From assembly GCA_910579085.1 (NCBI GenBank), contig CAJTRU010000029.1:1-44929 (forward strand): a DNA stretch of 44,929 nucleotides, read 5' to 3'. The translations under genes were made by a program, and so were the position numbers. Below are positions 8,332 to 17,032 of the stretch, piece after piece. This stretch comes from an uncultured Lachnospiraceae bacterium (GTDB lineage: Bacteria > Bacillota > Clostridia > Lachnospirales > Lachnospiraceae). Under the pieces are notes generated by a model that did not search any database, was not told the origin of the DNA, and saw nothing but the letters and a program-made list of their open reading frames with translations. Position 1 is the stretch's first letter. Every line of letters begins with the position of its first letter.

Positions 8332-9531
8332 TTAAAACTTAGATTTAATGACTTTGATGGTGTCATTACTTTTGCTTGCGTCAGAGCATACGGCAAATAC
8401 AGTATCTTCCAGTGTATGGGACTGGTGGTATTCCATAACTGCTGCATTTATTGTAAACTGCTCAGTTTGTCTTTGCTTTACAACGGCTATGTATTTATTA
8501 ACTGCAAGCATAGCCTGTTCCCCGGTTGTTTCGACCAGAAGGCATACTATCTGGTCATTGCCGAAGCGTCCTATAATATCATTAATCCTGGAATGTGAAC
8601 GTATAATGCTTGCACACTGGCACAGGCACTGTATCTCCCTGTCAGGACTGGCGCAGTTTATTTGCAGGGCTACAAAAGATAACGGGTTATGGTATCTTTT
8701 GTGGCGCTCTACTTCTTTAAAAGTATCGTCATAAAACCCTTTTTTGCTTAGCAGCCCGGTAAGTGGGTCATTACGTGAAACTGCTTTTTCATAGATTGAA
8801 ACAGGGTCATAATTCTGGCGTCTCTGCGCAAGGAGTTTGAAATTAAGCGTAGCACGTTTTACTGAACGTACACCAAGACATACTTTCCATGAATTACCAT
8901 CAAAAACTACATATTTATGTGCTGTGCTTTTGTCTGTTTTAGATGTCTGTAAGTCTATATCATTTATGATTACTGCAAATTCTGTAACTTTTGGGTATAC
9001 TGTGTCTTCAATCCGGCACTTGTTATATACTTTATAAAGCTGTATGCGGTAATCCTGCATTTCATAACATGAACTTATTGCTTCTCTCCATTCTTTAAAC
9101 TGGGAGAGAGTTACCCTTGTCTGGTCTTCAAGAGACAGGCATGAATAAGCATTTTCCCAGTTTTTAGTAAGCATAGCATGGAAAAACTGGTCTAGTACAT
9201 CTTTGGGGGATGCGCTTAATATCCCACGGTTAGAAAATGACATAGAGGAAACATATGAAGCCCTGTTTGTATTATTTGAAAGCCATTTTTTATGGTATTC
9301 TGTACGGCTTGTACTGTCACTAAGTATACGGTAAGCTTCGTTTATCTCTAACATTCTGTCATCTTCGTTAGTATTGTTACTTGTATCTGGATGGTATAAT
9401 GTGCACAATTTGCGGTATGCTGCTTTTATTACTTCTGGTGAAGCGTCATAGTGCACTTGTAATATATGGTAATAATCTTTAAATATTTGGGATTTTATTG
9501 TATGTTCCTCCCTTCTTCCAGTGTATATCAA
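8332..9531 (-). CDS. J-domain protein fused to an NTF2-like region and a degenerate GGDEF domain
   Basis: This 399-residue protein has three parts. Residues about 18-85 form a DnaJ-type J domain with the HPD tripeptide at 47-49, the motif that stimulates Hsp70 ATPase. Residues about 108-240 resemble a small NTF2/DUF4864-like alpha+beta domain (DVLDQFFHAMLTKNWENAYSCL). Residues about 250-395 look like a GGDEF domain: it opens DPLTGLLSKKGFYDD, but the signature reads RFGNDQI instead of RxGGDEF, so cyclase activity is doubtful. There is no membrane segment. The start is uncertain: the TTG at 9531 has no good ribosome site, while GGAGG lies eight bases before an in-frame ATA at 9498 and no ATG, GTG or TTG follows nearby. 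The role is unknown, perhaps linking a chaperone to nucleotide signalling. Confidence 0.8.
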   Translation of the reverse strand: MIYTGRREEHTIKSQIFKDYYHILQVHYDASPEVIKAAYRKLCTLYHPDTSNNTNEDDRMLEINEAYRILSDSTSRTEYHKKWLSNNTNRASYVSSMSFSNRGILSASPKDVLDQFFHAMLTKNWENAYSCLSLEDQTRVTLSQFKEWREAISSCYEMQDYRIQLYKVYNKCRIEDTVYPKVTEFAVIINDIDLQTSKTDKSTAHKYVVFDGNSWKVCLGVRSVKRATLNFKLLAQRRQNYDPVSIYEKAVSRNDPLTGLLSKKGFYDDTFKEVERHKRYHNPLSFVALQINCASPDREIQCLCQCASIIRSHSRINDIIGRFGNDQIVCLLVETTGEQAMLAVNKYIAVVKQRQTEQFTINAAVMEYHQSHTLEDTVFAVCSDASKSNDTIKVIKSKF

Positions 9532-9576
9532 ATGAGGAATAGTTTCTTAACTTTTTCCACATCTGGTATTCCTAAG

Positions 9577-9655
9577 GCGGATAACAGGCATACAGAATGG
9601 TATTTGCCAGTAGAGCTGGCCTGTGTACCGCTGCAAGGACGCTTTAGCGTCCTTG
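9577..9655 (-). other. structured upstream region of the J-domain gene (candidate RNA element)
   Basis: This 79-base stretch can fold compactly. The outer helix pairs 9577-9580 with 9628-9631 and 9584-9588 with 9620-9624, with a three-by-three internal loop between the two parts. Two small hairpins lie inside (9590-9593 with 9600-9603; 9607-9610 with 9616-9619). Beside them is a perfect nine-pair hairpin at 9634-9655 with loop TTTA. It lies between the murA terminator and the J-domain gene, so a leader role on the minus strand is inferred. It matches no riboswitch consensus that I recognise. Confidence 0.4.
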
Positions 9656-9692
9656 GATATTGTAAAATTTACAAATTTTTACAATTCCTGGT

Positions 9693-9731
9693 AAAAAAGG
9701 TATGATAACATCCAATTTATGTCATCATACC
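9693..9731 (-). terminator. rho-independent terminator of murA
   Basis: On the minus strand a 12-pair stem with one mismatch (arms 9720-9731 and 9699-9710) and a nine-base loop is followed directly by six T residues (9693-9698). It lies 22 bases after the murA stop, so it is read as the murA terminator. Confidence 0.85.
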
Positions 9732-9753
9732 ACAAAAAAGCATCATAATTTTG

Positions 9754-11055
9754 TCAGCTTACTTTTAATTTGAATTTTTGTACTGCGCGTTCATCATCTA
9801 CAGGTATTTTTTGCATTGAAGCGCCAAGTGCTGTCATTTTTCTTTCAAAATTCTCATATCCACGTTCAATATAGTGGATAGAATCTATAGTAGTATAGCC
9901 ATCAGCTACAAGCCCGGCAACAACAAGTGCAGCACCAGCCCTTAAGTCAGGTGCTGTTACTGATGCACCAGTAAGCCCGTCAACACCTTCAATTATGGCT
10001 ATATTTCCTTCAACTTTAATAGATGCACCCATGCGGGACAGTTCGTCAACATATTTAAACCTGTTTTCAAAAAGGCTTTCCGTTACTATACTTGTTCCAG
10101 AAGACATTGCAAGCAGTGTTGAAATCTGTGGCTGCATATCTGTAGGAAAACCTGGGTATGGAAGTGTCTTAATCTGTGTATGGCATAACCTGTTGTTACA
10201 TGTTACCCTTACTGCGTCATCAAATTCTTCAACTGTTGCCCCTATTTCATTAAGCTTGACAGAAATTGCTTCTAAATGGCGTGGTATAACGTTTTTTATA
10301 AGGACATCACCTCTGGTTGCGGCGGCCGCAACCATAAATGTACCTGCTTCAATCTGGTCAGGTATTATAGGATATTCGCTTGCATGTAATTTTGTTACAC
10401 CATTAATACGTATTTTATCAGTACCCGCACCTTTAATATCTGCACCCATGCTGTTAAGGAAGTTTGCCACATCAACGACATGTGGTTCTTTAGCAGCATT
10501 TTCAATAACTGTGCGGCCTTCTGCCATACATGCAGCAAGCATAATATTTATTGTAGCACCAACAGTTACAACATCAAAATAAATGTGTTTGCCAATAAGT
10601 TTGTCTGCTGATGCATTTATCATTCCATATTCAATATTTACAGTAGCCCCAAGTGCCCTAAATCCTTTGAGATGCTGGTCAATAGGACGGCTTCCTATAT
10701 CACATCCTCCTGGAAGGACTACATTTGCTTTATTATATTTGCCAAGTAAAGCGCCAAGCAGATAATACGAGCCACGTATTTTGCGTATGGCTTCATAATC
10801 AATTGTGACATCATTAATGGTGCTTCCGTTAATTTTGACTGAATGTGGGTTTATACGTTCAACAACTGCGCCTATTCCACTGATAGCTTCTAATAATACA
10901 TTAATATCCCTTACATCTGGTAAATTATCAATTAAAACTGTTTCATCTGTCATAATAGCTGCTGCAAGTATGCCAAGAGCAGCATTTTTAGCGCCACCGA
11001 TTGTTACCTCTCCGCGTAAAGGTGTTCCACCTTTAATAATATACTGGTTTTCCAT
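9754..11055 (-). CDS. murA: UDP-N-acetylglucosamine 1-carboxyvinyltransferase (MurA)
   Basis: MurA transfers enolpyruvate from phosphoenolpyruvate to UDP-GlcNAc, the first committed step of peptidoglycan synthesis. The start at 11055 (MENQYIIKGG) is favoured over 11070 because GAGGTG lies seven bases before it; the protein is then 433 residues. The sequence shows GAKNAALGILAA, the catalytic loop LPGGCDIGSRP with C118 as the active-site cysteine that fosfomycin attacks, and the ending ERGYENFERKMTALGA. The cysteine is kept, not replaced by the aspartate of fosfomycin-resistant enzymes. The gene stands alone between a terminator and a 158-base upstream gap, so it is probably monocistronic. Cytosolic. 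Confidence 0.96.
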   Translation of the reverse strand: MENQYIIKGGTPLRGEVTIGGAKNAALGILAAAIMTDETVLIDNLPDVRDINVLLEAISGIGAVVERINPHSVKINGSTINDVTIDYEAIRKIRGSYYLLGALLGKYNKANVVLPGGCDIGSRPIDQHLKGFRALGATVNIEYGMINASADKLIGKHIYFDVVTVGATINIMLAACMAEGRTVIENAAKEPHVVDVANFLNSMGADIKGAGTDKIRINGVTKLHASEYPIIPDQIEAGTFMVAAAATRGDVLIKNVIPRHLEAISVKLNEIGATVEEFDDAVRVTCNNRLCHTQIKTLPYPGFPTDMQPQISTLLAMSSGTSIVTESLFENRFKYVDELSRMGASIKVEGNIAIIEGVDGLTGASVTAPDLRAGAALVVAGLVADGYTTIDSIHYIERGYENFERKMTALGASMQKIPVDDERAVQKFKLKVS

Positions 11056-11213
11056 ATTGTTGCACCTCATAATATATATTCAAACGTAAGTAGTATTCTA
11101 TAAATAATTTTACAAATCTGTACTGTCACAAATAATATCCGCTATATGTCTTTATCAATTTACATAGTTTAACACATAACATTATTATAAACAAATGATT
11201 AATTATGTCAACT

Positions 11214-13073
11214 CTATTTTTTACGGTTTTCAAAATAAACAAATGAATCTATGGCATCAAAAATATCCTGGAATGTCCTGCGCGGCGCAGCATCAATATA
11301 TTTTTTTAATATCCGCTGCTCATCTTCCCCGTGGTATTTTCCATAAAAAATATCGAAAAGATTATGGCCGCGCACGTAGATTTTTATGTTTTCCATATTA
11401 TCCTTTATATCTTGTTTGCTTTTTATGCGTATGTTAAGAGTTTTCTGCATTCTTTTGAAACTGTTAAGCCTGAAAAGGTAGTCTTTATATTTTTTATATA
11501 ATATATTATAGAAGTCTTCCTCATTTTTAATTACTCCAATTTTTGACATTACAGATGGTTCTAAAAAATAGTTTTCAAAAGAATAATATTTTAGAATAAG
11601 TACGTTTTCTGGTTCAACTTTTGGAAGATTGCCAGGGTCTTCTTTAGAGCGCTGGCTGTAATAACTGCAAAGCTGCTTTTTTAAATGTTTAGGGTTTTTA
11701 CCATCGCTGTCACGTATCATAAGAAACTGGTCTTTAAGATACAATTTATTTATGTATTTTAAATTGGCATATGTTTTAATATTGGTGCAGCTATTTACAG
11801 GTATTATGGTAATGCGTGAAAGATTGCCTTCACTGTCATATATTTCTGAATAATATTTTTCTAAAAGTAATGGAAGGCGGTTGCTGTCCTGTTTACCTTC
11901 AACTATAAATACAAAGCTGACATTCATAAGGTCATTGGCTGTATATCCTAAATCATCAAGTATTACATCAATGTCCGAATTTTCTTTTACTATTGTGTAA
12001 TATTCACTGTCAAGTATAACTTCTTTAATCTGTTTTGTAGAAAAGTTAAAAATCATATTTGGTGAATGTGTTGAGAAAATCACCTGGTTTTTTTTGGAAA
12101 GCCTGAATAAAATTTCACTTGCAACTTTCTGTAACTGTGGGTGCAGGTAAATCTCAGGGTCTTCCATTAGAATAATACATGGAAGAGTATCTTCTTCTTC
12201 TATATATGTTTCAAGAAGTGACAGTGCATAAATGCTTTTTAACCCTTCACCAAGCATATTTATAGAACCAAGAGAGCCGCCACGTTCTTTATTATATACC
12301 TGTGTGTCAATTTTTAATAAGTGGTCTATGTCAAAATCCATAACATAACGTATTTCCTGTGAAGGGCTGCCGTTTTCATGGAAATGGTGGTTTACTTTTG
12401 CGGCAAATTCTGCCAGCTTTGTATGGAAAAGTTTATATTGTAAAAGACGCGCAGTTTCAAAAAGGGTCAGTTCCTCAGGTGCTTTTTTATTAATAAGCCC
12501 TATGCACTGGAAGCACAGGTTGCATTTTCTCGCAGAATCAAAAGTACATTCGTTATCCTTAAGCATTTTAAAGGATTCTTTATCATAGAAACTGAATACA
12601 TCATTCTGCAGCGTCTCGAGATTTCTGTTCTGGTCTATATGGTATATTTTGGGAATAATTTGTTTTATATATTGGTTATTTTTATGAACCCCGTCTCTAT
12701 AATGTATGGAAAAATCAGGGTTTATATAACAGCTAAAGGAAATTATGCCATCATTGAATGATGGCAGTTTTGTTTTAAATTCTTCAAGCCATTTGTCATA
12801 ATTTCTTGTTTTACTTAATATTCCTTTAGTATAGTAATAATTTAAGTCGTCATCTGTAAGTGAAATCTGCATTGATATTTCAACTGGCTTGCTGGAGTTT
12901 AAAAATTCATGTGAATTTATCTGGCGCAGCCCTGCTGTAATAAGTATTGCATCTATTACAGAAGTTTTGCCAGTGCTGTTTTTACCAACAAGTATAAGAG
13001 AATTTTCCATATTGTTAATTTCAAGCCCGCGTATAGATTTGAAATTAACGATTTTAAGATAATTAATTTTCAT
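11214..13073 (-). CDS. OLD-family ATP-dependent nuclease (AAA ATPase plus TOPRIM)
   Basis: This 619-residue protein begins at 13073 (MKINYLKIVNF); AAAGGGA upstream supports this over the ATG at 13094. The N-terminal ABC-type ATPase has the Walker A VGKNSTGKTS (about 29-38), a signature-like LGEGLKS (274-280), the Walker B ILMEDPEIYLHP (301-312) and the STHSPN switch. A TOPRIM-like domain follows, with VEGKQD (E392) and IRDSDG (D455, D457), the metal-binding acids of OLD nucleases. A cysteine cluster (C176, C184, C187, C190) sits in the insertion within the ATPase and could bind zinc. OLD proteins often act in phage defence, alone or with a helicase partner; no Gabija-type helicase or other defence gene is adjacent, so the role here is inferred. 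Confidence 0.85.
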   Translation of the reverse strand: MKINYLKIVNFKSIRGLEINNMENSLILVGKNSTGKTSVIDAILITAGLRQINSHEFLNSSKPVEISMQISLTDDDLNYYYTKGILSKTRNYDKWLEEFKTKLPSFNDGIISFSCYINPDFSIHYRDGVHKNNQYIKQIIPKIYHIDQNRNLETLQNDVFSFYDKESFKMLKDNECTFDSARKCNLCFQCIGLINKKAPEELTLFETARLLQYKLFHTKLAEFAAKVNHHFHENGSPSQEIRYVMDFDIDHLLKIDTQVYNKERGGSLGSINMLGEGLKSIYALSLLETYIEEEDTLPCIILMEDPEIYLHPQLQKVASEILFRLSKKNQVIFSTHSPNMIFNFSTKQIKEVILDSEYYTIVKENSDIDVILDDLGYTANDLMNVSFVFIVEGKQDSNRLPLLLEKYYSEIYDSEGNLSRITIIPVNSCTNIKTYANLKYINKLYLKDQFLMIRDSDGKNPKHLKKQLCSYYSQRSKEDPGNLPKVEPENVLILKYYSFENYFLEPSVMSKIGVIKNEEDFYNILYKKYKDYLFRLNSFKRMQKTLNIRIKSKQDIKDNMENIKIYVRGHNLFDIFYGKYHGEDEQRILKKYIDAAPRRTFQDIFDAIDSFVYFENRKK

Positions 13074-13119
13074 AATAAGTATTCCCTTTCTCATATTATA
13101 TGGTATAAAGTGTTTTTTG

Positions 13120-13707
13120 TTACTTTTTCCTATGTTCTGTTTTTGTGTCTTTTTTTACAGAAAAACCAAATGTACCAGCCTGTTTTCCAAGAGCATAATA
13201 TGAACCATGTGAGTAAGATATAAGACCTGGCCAGTCCAGATGGAACTTATTATTTTTATCAATATATTCTGTACCAGCGTGGACTGCTGTTACATCTGCA
13301 ATAAACATATGGTGTGAACCAAGTTCTTTTATTTCTGTTACATGACATTCAATATTAACAGGAGCTTCTTTAATCATAGGGCATTGGACAGTATCTGCTG
13401 TTTCTTTTGTTAAATGGCATGATTTCCACTTATCAGTATCCCTGCCAGAGCGGACACCACAAAAATCAGTTGCATATGCCAGTTTTTCAGTAGTGAGGTT
13501 TATAATAAATTCACCTGATTTTTTTATAATATCATATGAAAAACGTTCTGGACGTACTGATATATATAACATTGGCGGGTTTGTACAGATTGTGCCTGTC
13601 CATGCAATTGTAATAATATTGGAAAAACCATTAATATCACCACAGCTTACCAGGACTGCCGGGACAGGGTAAAGCATATTGCCTGGTTTAAAATTGGTTT
13701 TGGGCAT
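13120..13707 (-). CDS. flavin reductase family protein (FMN-binding split barrel)
   Basis: This 195-residue protein matches the flavin reductase-like/FMN-binding split-barrel family, whose members bind FMN and act as NAD(P)H:flavin oxidoreductases or close relatives. Typical segments are PVPAVLVSCGDINGFSNIITIAWTG, TNPPMLYISVRP, FSYDIIKKSGEFIINLTT, DFCGVRSGRDTDKW and the C-terminal SHGSYYALGKQAGTFGFS. It is soluble, with no signal peptide. An ATG directly follows an upstream AGGT-containing site. It is read divergently from the Ig-like gene at 13881 and lies 46 bases upstream of the OLD-type gene, so it may be cotranscribed with it. The physiological substrate is not evident. Confidence 0.88.
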   Translation of the reverse strand: MPKTNFKPGNMLYPVPAVLVSCGDINGFSNIITIAWTGTICTNPPMLYISVRPERFSYDIIKKSGEFIINLTTEKLAYATDFCGVRSGRDTDKWKSCHLTKETADTVQCPMIKEAPVNIECHVTEIKELGSHHMFIADVTAVHAGTEYIDKNNKFHLDWPGLISYSHGSYYALGKQAGTFGFSVKKDTKTEHRKK

Positions 13708-13752
13708 ATTGTACCTCCAGTTATTATATTGGTTTTGCTATTTAATACCTTC

Positions 13753-13761
13753 ATTATATCA
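13753..13761 (-). promoter_or_regulatory. candidate extended -10 promoter of the flavin reductase gene
   Basis: On the minus strand TGATATAAT is a perfect extended -10 element, about 46 bases before the flavin reductase ATG. A T-rich stretch upstream gives only a weak -35. The position between divergent genes supports it, but the call rests on the motif alone. Confidence 0.4.
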
Positions 13762-13880
13762 TAAAATAATACTACACAAACAAAAATTATTGTGATAAAA
13801 TAAAAAGTACTAAAAAAGGAATACTTCTTGTGTTAATTATTGCATCATTATTTTTTTATACATAGAAAGGCAGGGATATA

Positions 13881-14222
13881 ATGGCAAAATATCTGGAATT
13901 TGAATCAATGACGGAAGGTCTTGAAAATAAGGTTGTCCAGAATTTAAAGTTCAGGACAGGAAATTTTTTATGGAAAATAAAGTTTAATGTACCGTTAGAC
14001 CCTAGTACAGTGAATAATGTAAATTTATATGTTACTTCTGTAAATTTAGCACCACTCAGGACTTCTATCAGGTATAACTCTATGGATAATGAAATAGAGA
14101 TAGAACCTTTAGAACCATATGCCCAGAATGAGTCTTATATTTTAAATATTACAACTAATGTAGCATCGGCTGGAGGAAAGCGTCTGCGTGAACCGCTGCA
14201 GGTACAGTTTAAGATAGAATAG
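13881..14222 (+). CDS. single Ig-like (SbsA-type, Big_5) domain protein
   Basis: This 113-residue protein consists of essentially one beta-rich domain. The pattern FNVPLDPSTVNNVNLYV, then DNEIEIEPLEPYAQNESYILNIT and GGKRLREPLQVQFKI is that of the SbsA Ig-like domain found as repeats in large S-layer and surface proteins. Here it stands alone with no signal peptide or anchor, so it would remain in the cytosol unless exported by an unknown route. A GAAAGGCAGGG region precedes the ATG. It converges with the FN3-protein gene across a long palindrome. It could be a small scaffold subunit or a remnant; the full-length ORF and ribosome site argue for a real gene. Confidence 0.75.
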   Translation: MAKYLEFESMTEGLENKVVQNLKFRTGNFLWKIKFNVPLDPSTVNNVNLYVTSVNLAPLRTSIRYNSMDNEIEIEPLEPYAQNESYILNITTNVASAGGKRLREPLQVQFKIE

Positions 14223-14328
14223 ACAGTCCAGAAGTTTAATAAATGGCTGGCAGAATAACCTGTAGCTCTCCATAATTTAAAGTTATCTTGTTGTTCTTTT
14301 AGTGCAGATTGATGGTGGCAGGTTTCAC

Positions 14329-14416
14329 GTGCCAGATACCAGTAATATTACAATAAAGGGGTACGCTTACTGTAACGCAAGCGTACCCCTTTGGTGTAAT
14401 ATTCTGGCTCTGGCAC
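14329..14416. repeat. 88-base imperfect palindrome between convergent genes
   Basis: The arms are 14329-14368 and 14379-14416, separated by about ten bases. The inner 14 bases of the arms (AAAGGGGTACGCTT and its complement) and the outer eight bases (GTGCCAGA and TCTGGCAC) are perfect; the middle differs by a few substitutions and indels. It could serve as a terminator in both directions, although no clear T-tract follows on either strand. It also has the shape of a small palindromic mobile repeat. Confidence 0.8.
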
Positions 14417-14426
14417 AGAAATGGAT

Positions 14427-16895
14427 TTATTTTAGTACAGGCTTTAATTTTATTGCAAGTATCCTGTCCATATGGTTAAGCGCCTGGGAGCCAGGTATTG
14501 CAGACTCAAAATTTACGTATATATATTTGCCAAGTACAGCAATTTCTTCGTTAAGTGCAGGCATCTGTACAGTTTTTTTGATTTTGCCTGTTTTCATGTT
14601 TTTTGTACCTGTTCCAGATGGCTTGTATATATTTAATTCACTTGTATATCCATAGGCTCTTGATAATATCATGTTTTTTCCAGTAAATGCTATACCTTGT
14701 ACAGCAGGTGGAATTGATACATTTGCCTGTTCTGTAAGGGTTAATGGTGCACTGCCTTCTTCTTCTGATGTATTTTTTTCTACTTTGTAACTTCTGAGTG
14801 TGCCATTTTTATTATTTTCAAAGCTTCCAGCCCATAACTGGTCTTTATGCCATGTAAGGAAGGAGGCTTTTTTGCCTAGTTTATATATTGCGGAGAAGTT
14901 AACATTATGGAACATTGCATATTCCTGTGCTGCACTGTCCACTTCATTAAAGTCTATTGTACACACTTTTTTGCCATTTGTTATCCAGATGTTTTCACCA
15001 TCAAAGGTTATTCCGCCAGCATGTGTCTGGTTAGGAAGCACTATTACAGTAAGCAGGTCTTTAAATTCTTTATCAAGTACGTATATTACAGACTGTTCTT
15101 CACCATAGGAGTCGTATGCAGATATTAACAGGTAATCTTTGGCAAATGTAAGTCCCTGCGGGCACATTGATGTACTTTCAAACCCGTTTACATTTGTTGA
15201 ACGTATACCTGGTATGGTGTATGATTTACTGTAATTTGCATATTTCTTCACAATTTCAGTTTTCTTCCATGCATCTGAATTTATAAGTTCTTTTTTAGTT
15301 TTATAATAGCTTGGTGATGTTGTAGTACCTTTTGTTGTACGTGGTGTAACATCAGCAGCGGACTCTTCGCTAATAAATTCCTGCCCAAATGCCATACGGT
15401 AAGCGTAAACTTTATAACTGTAAGTTTCTTCTGCTGTAAGGTTTTCATAGACTTTGGATACTGTTTTTTTATCTTCTATTGTATCTATAAGTGTAAAATC
15501 TTCTTCCTGCTGCTGGTATATATAATAGCCTGCTGCACCTGTTGCTGCTTCCCAGGTTAAACGTAATTTGCCATAGCCTGCTTTGCCTTTCAGGTTTACT
15601 TGTGCAGGAAGTGTTGATGTTTTTTCTATATTGCCAAATCCGCTTGTATGTTCTTCTGTATCAGCATATGTCATTATTTTATAACGGTAGTTTTTGCCAG
15701 AACTAAGTCCTGTATCAGTATAGGAAGTTTCTGTTGTGCTTGTTAAGTATTCAAAATCACCGCTTCCCTGCCTTCTATATATAATATAGCCTGTAGCTGT
15801 GTCATTTAAGTTCCATGAAAGGTGTATTGACTCTGCTGTATTGGCACTTAAGGCAAGCCCTGTTGTAACATAAGGTGTTGTAACAGCACGCAATTCTTCT
15901 GAATACTGGCTTAAAAGGTTGGTAGTATCAAGGTATGATGATATTATATATGAATAAACAGTACCTGCTTCAAGGCCAATTTCTGAAATTGATGTACTTG
16001 TTGTTACTGTATATAATTCATATGGCAGGTCATTAATACTTCTATATAAATAGTATGAACTGCCAGTAGGATTTTCATCCCATGATAAATCTACTCTGTG
16101 GCTTTCTTCTGTTATAATTTTAAAACCAGAAACGGCAGCAGGGCATGTATATAATGATAATACATCAGATATCTCACCTGTATTGGTTTCGTTAAGGCAG
16201 TATGCCTGTACATATATGTCATACCGTTCTGAAGCAGCCAGTCCTTCTATTGTATATGCGTTTAAAGAAGTGCTTCCTGATAAAGTATATACACCTTCTG
16301 AAACTGGTTTATAGTATACTTTATATGAAGCATTATTCATGCTGTCCCATGTTAAGCTGATTGAAGCACTTGTTGCTGTTTGTGCTGCCCTGTCTGTTAC
16401 TGCAATTCCAGTCACTTTATTTACGGTAGTTGCTGCATAAAATACTTCAGATAACGGGCTGTATATTTTCTCTCCTAGTACTGTTTTGTAACAGCGTATC
16501 TGGTAGGAACATATTGTTGCCGCATTAAGGGAAGGAATTACAAATGAATTTAATGTGGTTTCTGTTGTATATGATATTCCATTGTAACTTATATTTAATT
16601 CATATCCTTCTGCTTCTGGTATTGCATCCCATGTAATTGTTATGTCATTTGCTGTTGCAGAAATAACAGAAGATGTTGTTACAACTGTATCAAATGTTAC
16701 AACAGGAGGTGTTTCCGTTACAGCAGGAGTTTCTGGAACTGGTGCATCCTGCCTGGCTGACAGTTTTAAATATGGGTTAAACCAGCTTTCTGTATAGCCA
16801 GCAGCTTTTGAGCTGGTACTGCATAATATACAAGATAATAATGGTATAATGCACAAAAATATTGCTGCTGTTTTAAAATGCCTTTTATTATTCAT
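14427..16895 (-). CDS. secreted protein with five fibronectin type III domains and a propeller-like C-terminus
   Basis: This 822-residue protein has a signal peptide (KTAAIFLCIIPLLSCILCSTSSKA, to about residue 32), a short Pro/Thr-rich stretch, then five consecutive FN3-like domains (about residues 70-545). Each carries the family Trp (ITITWD, ISLTWD, VDLSWD, IHLSWN, LRLTWE) and a late Tyr-x-Tyr strand (for example YSYIISSY). The last 270 residues hold repeated strands such as GLTFAKDYLLISAYD, GGITFDGENIWITNG and GIAFTGKNMILSRAYG, a pattern like a beta-propeller. No wall anchor was seen. AAAGGA lies upstream of the ATG. It likely acts outside the cell, for example in glycan or surface binding; the substrate is unknown. 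Confidence 0.85.
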   Translation of the reverse strand: MNNKRHFKTAAIFLCIIPLLSCILCSTSSKAAGYTESWFNPYLKLSARQDAPVPETPAVTETPPVVTFDTVVTTSSVISATANDITITWDAIPEAEGYELNISYNGISYTTETTLNSFVIPSLNAATICSYQIRCYKTVLGEKIYSPLSEVFYAATTVNKVTGIAVTDRAAQTATSASISLTWDSMNNASYKVYYKPVSEGVYTLSGSTSLNAYTIEGLAASERYDIYVQAYCLNETNTGEISDVLSLYTCPAAVSGFKIITEESHRVDLSWDENPTGSSYYLYRSINDLPYELYTVTTSTSISEIGLEAGTVYSYIISSYLDTTNLLSQYSEELRAVTTPYVTTGLALSANTAESIHLSWNLNDTATGYIIYRRQGSGDFEYLTSTTETSYTDTGLSSGKNYRYKIMTYADTEEHTSGFGNIEKTSTLPAQVNLKGKAGYGKLRLTWEAATGAAGYYIYQQQEEDFTLIDTIEDKKTVSKVYENLTAEETYSYKVYAYRMAFGQEFISEESAADVTPRTTKGTTTSPSYYKTKKELINSDAWKKTEIVKKYANYSKSYTIPGIRSTNVNGFESTSMCPQGLTFAKDYLLISAYDSYGEEQSVIYVLDKEFKDLLTVIVLPNQTHAGGITFDGENIWITNGKKVCTIDFNEVDSAAQEYAMFHNVNFSAIYKLGKKASFLTWHKDQLWAGSFENNKNGTLRSYKVEKNTSEEEGSAPLTLTEQANVSIPPAVQGIAFTGKNMILSRAYGYTSELNIYKPSGTGTKNMKTGKIKKTVQMPALNEEIAVLGKYIYVNFESAIPGSQALNHMDRILAIKLKPVLK

Positions 16896-17032
16896 TGTGT
16901 AATCCGTCCTTTATTATATTGCTTTGTAGTTTTTATTAAGTTATACTTAATATATAATATATATCAAAAATGGCAAATTATGGTCAGATTGTATAAATTT
17001 TTATTTCAGTGCCTGCTTTTGAAAAGACAAAT

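Noticed and set aside
9532..9692. c-di-GMP riboswitch controlling the GGDEF-like gene
   Set aside because: The structured element does not show the conserved residues of class I or class II c-di-GMP riboswitches as I know them.
9995..10582. 195-codon plus-strand open frame
   Set aside because: It lies opposite murA and reflects codon bias of the true gene.
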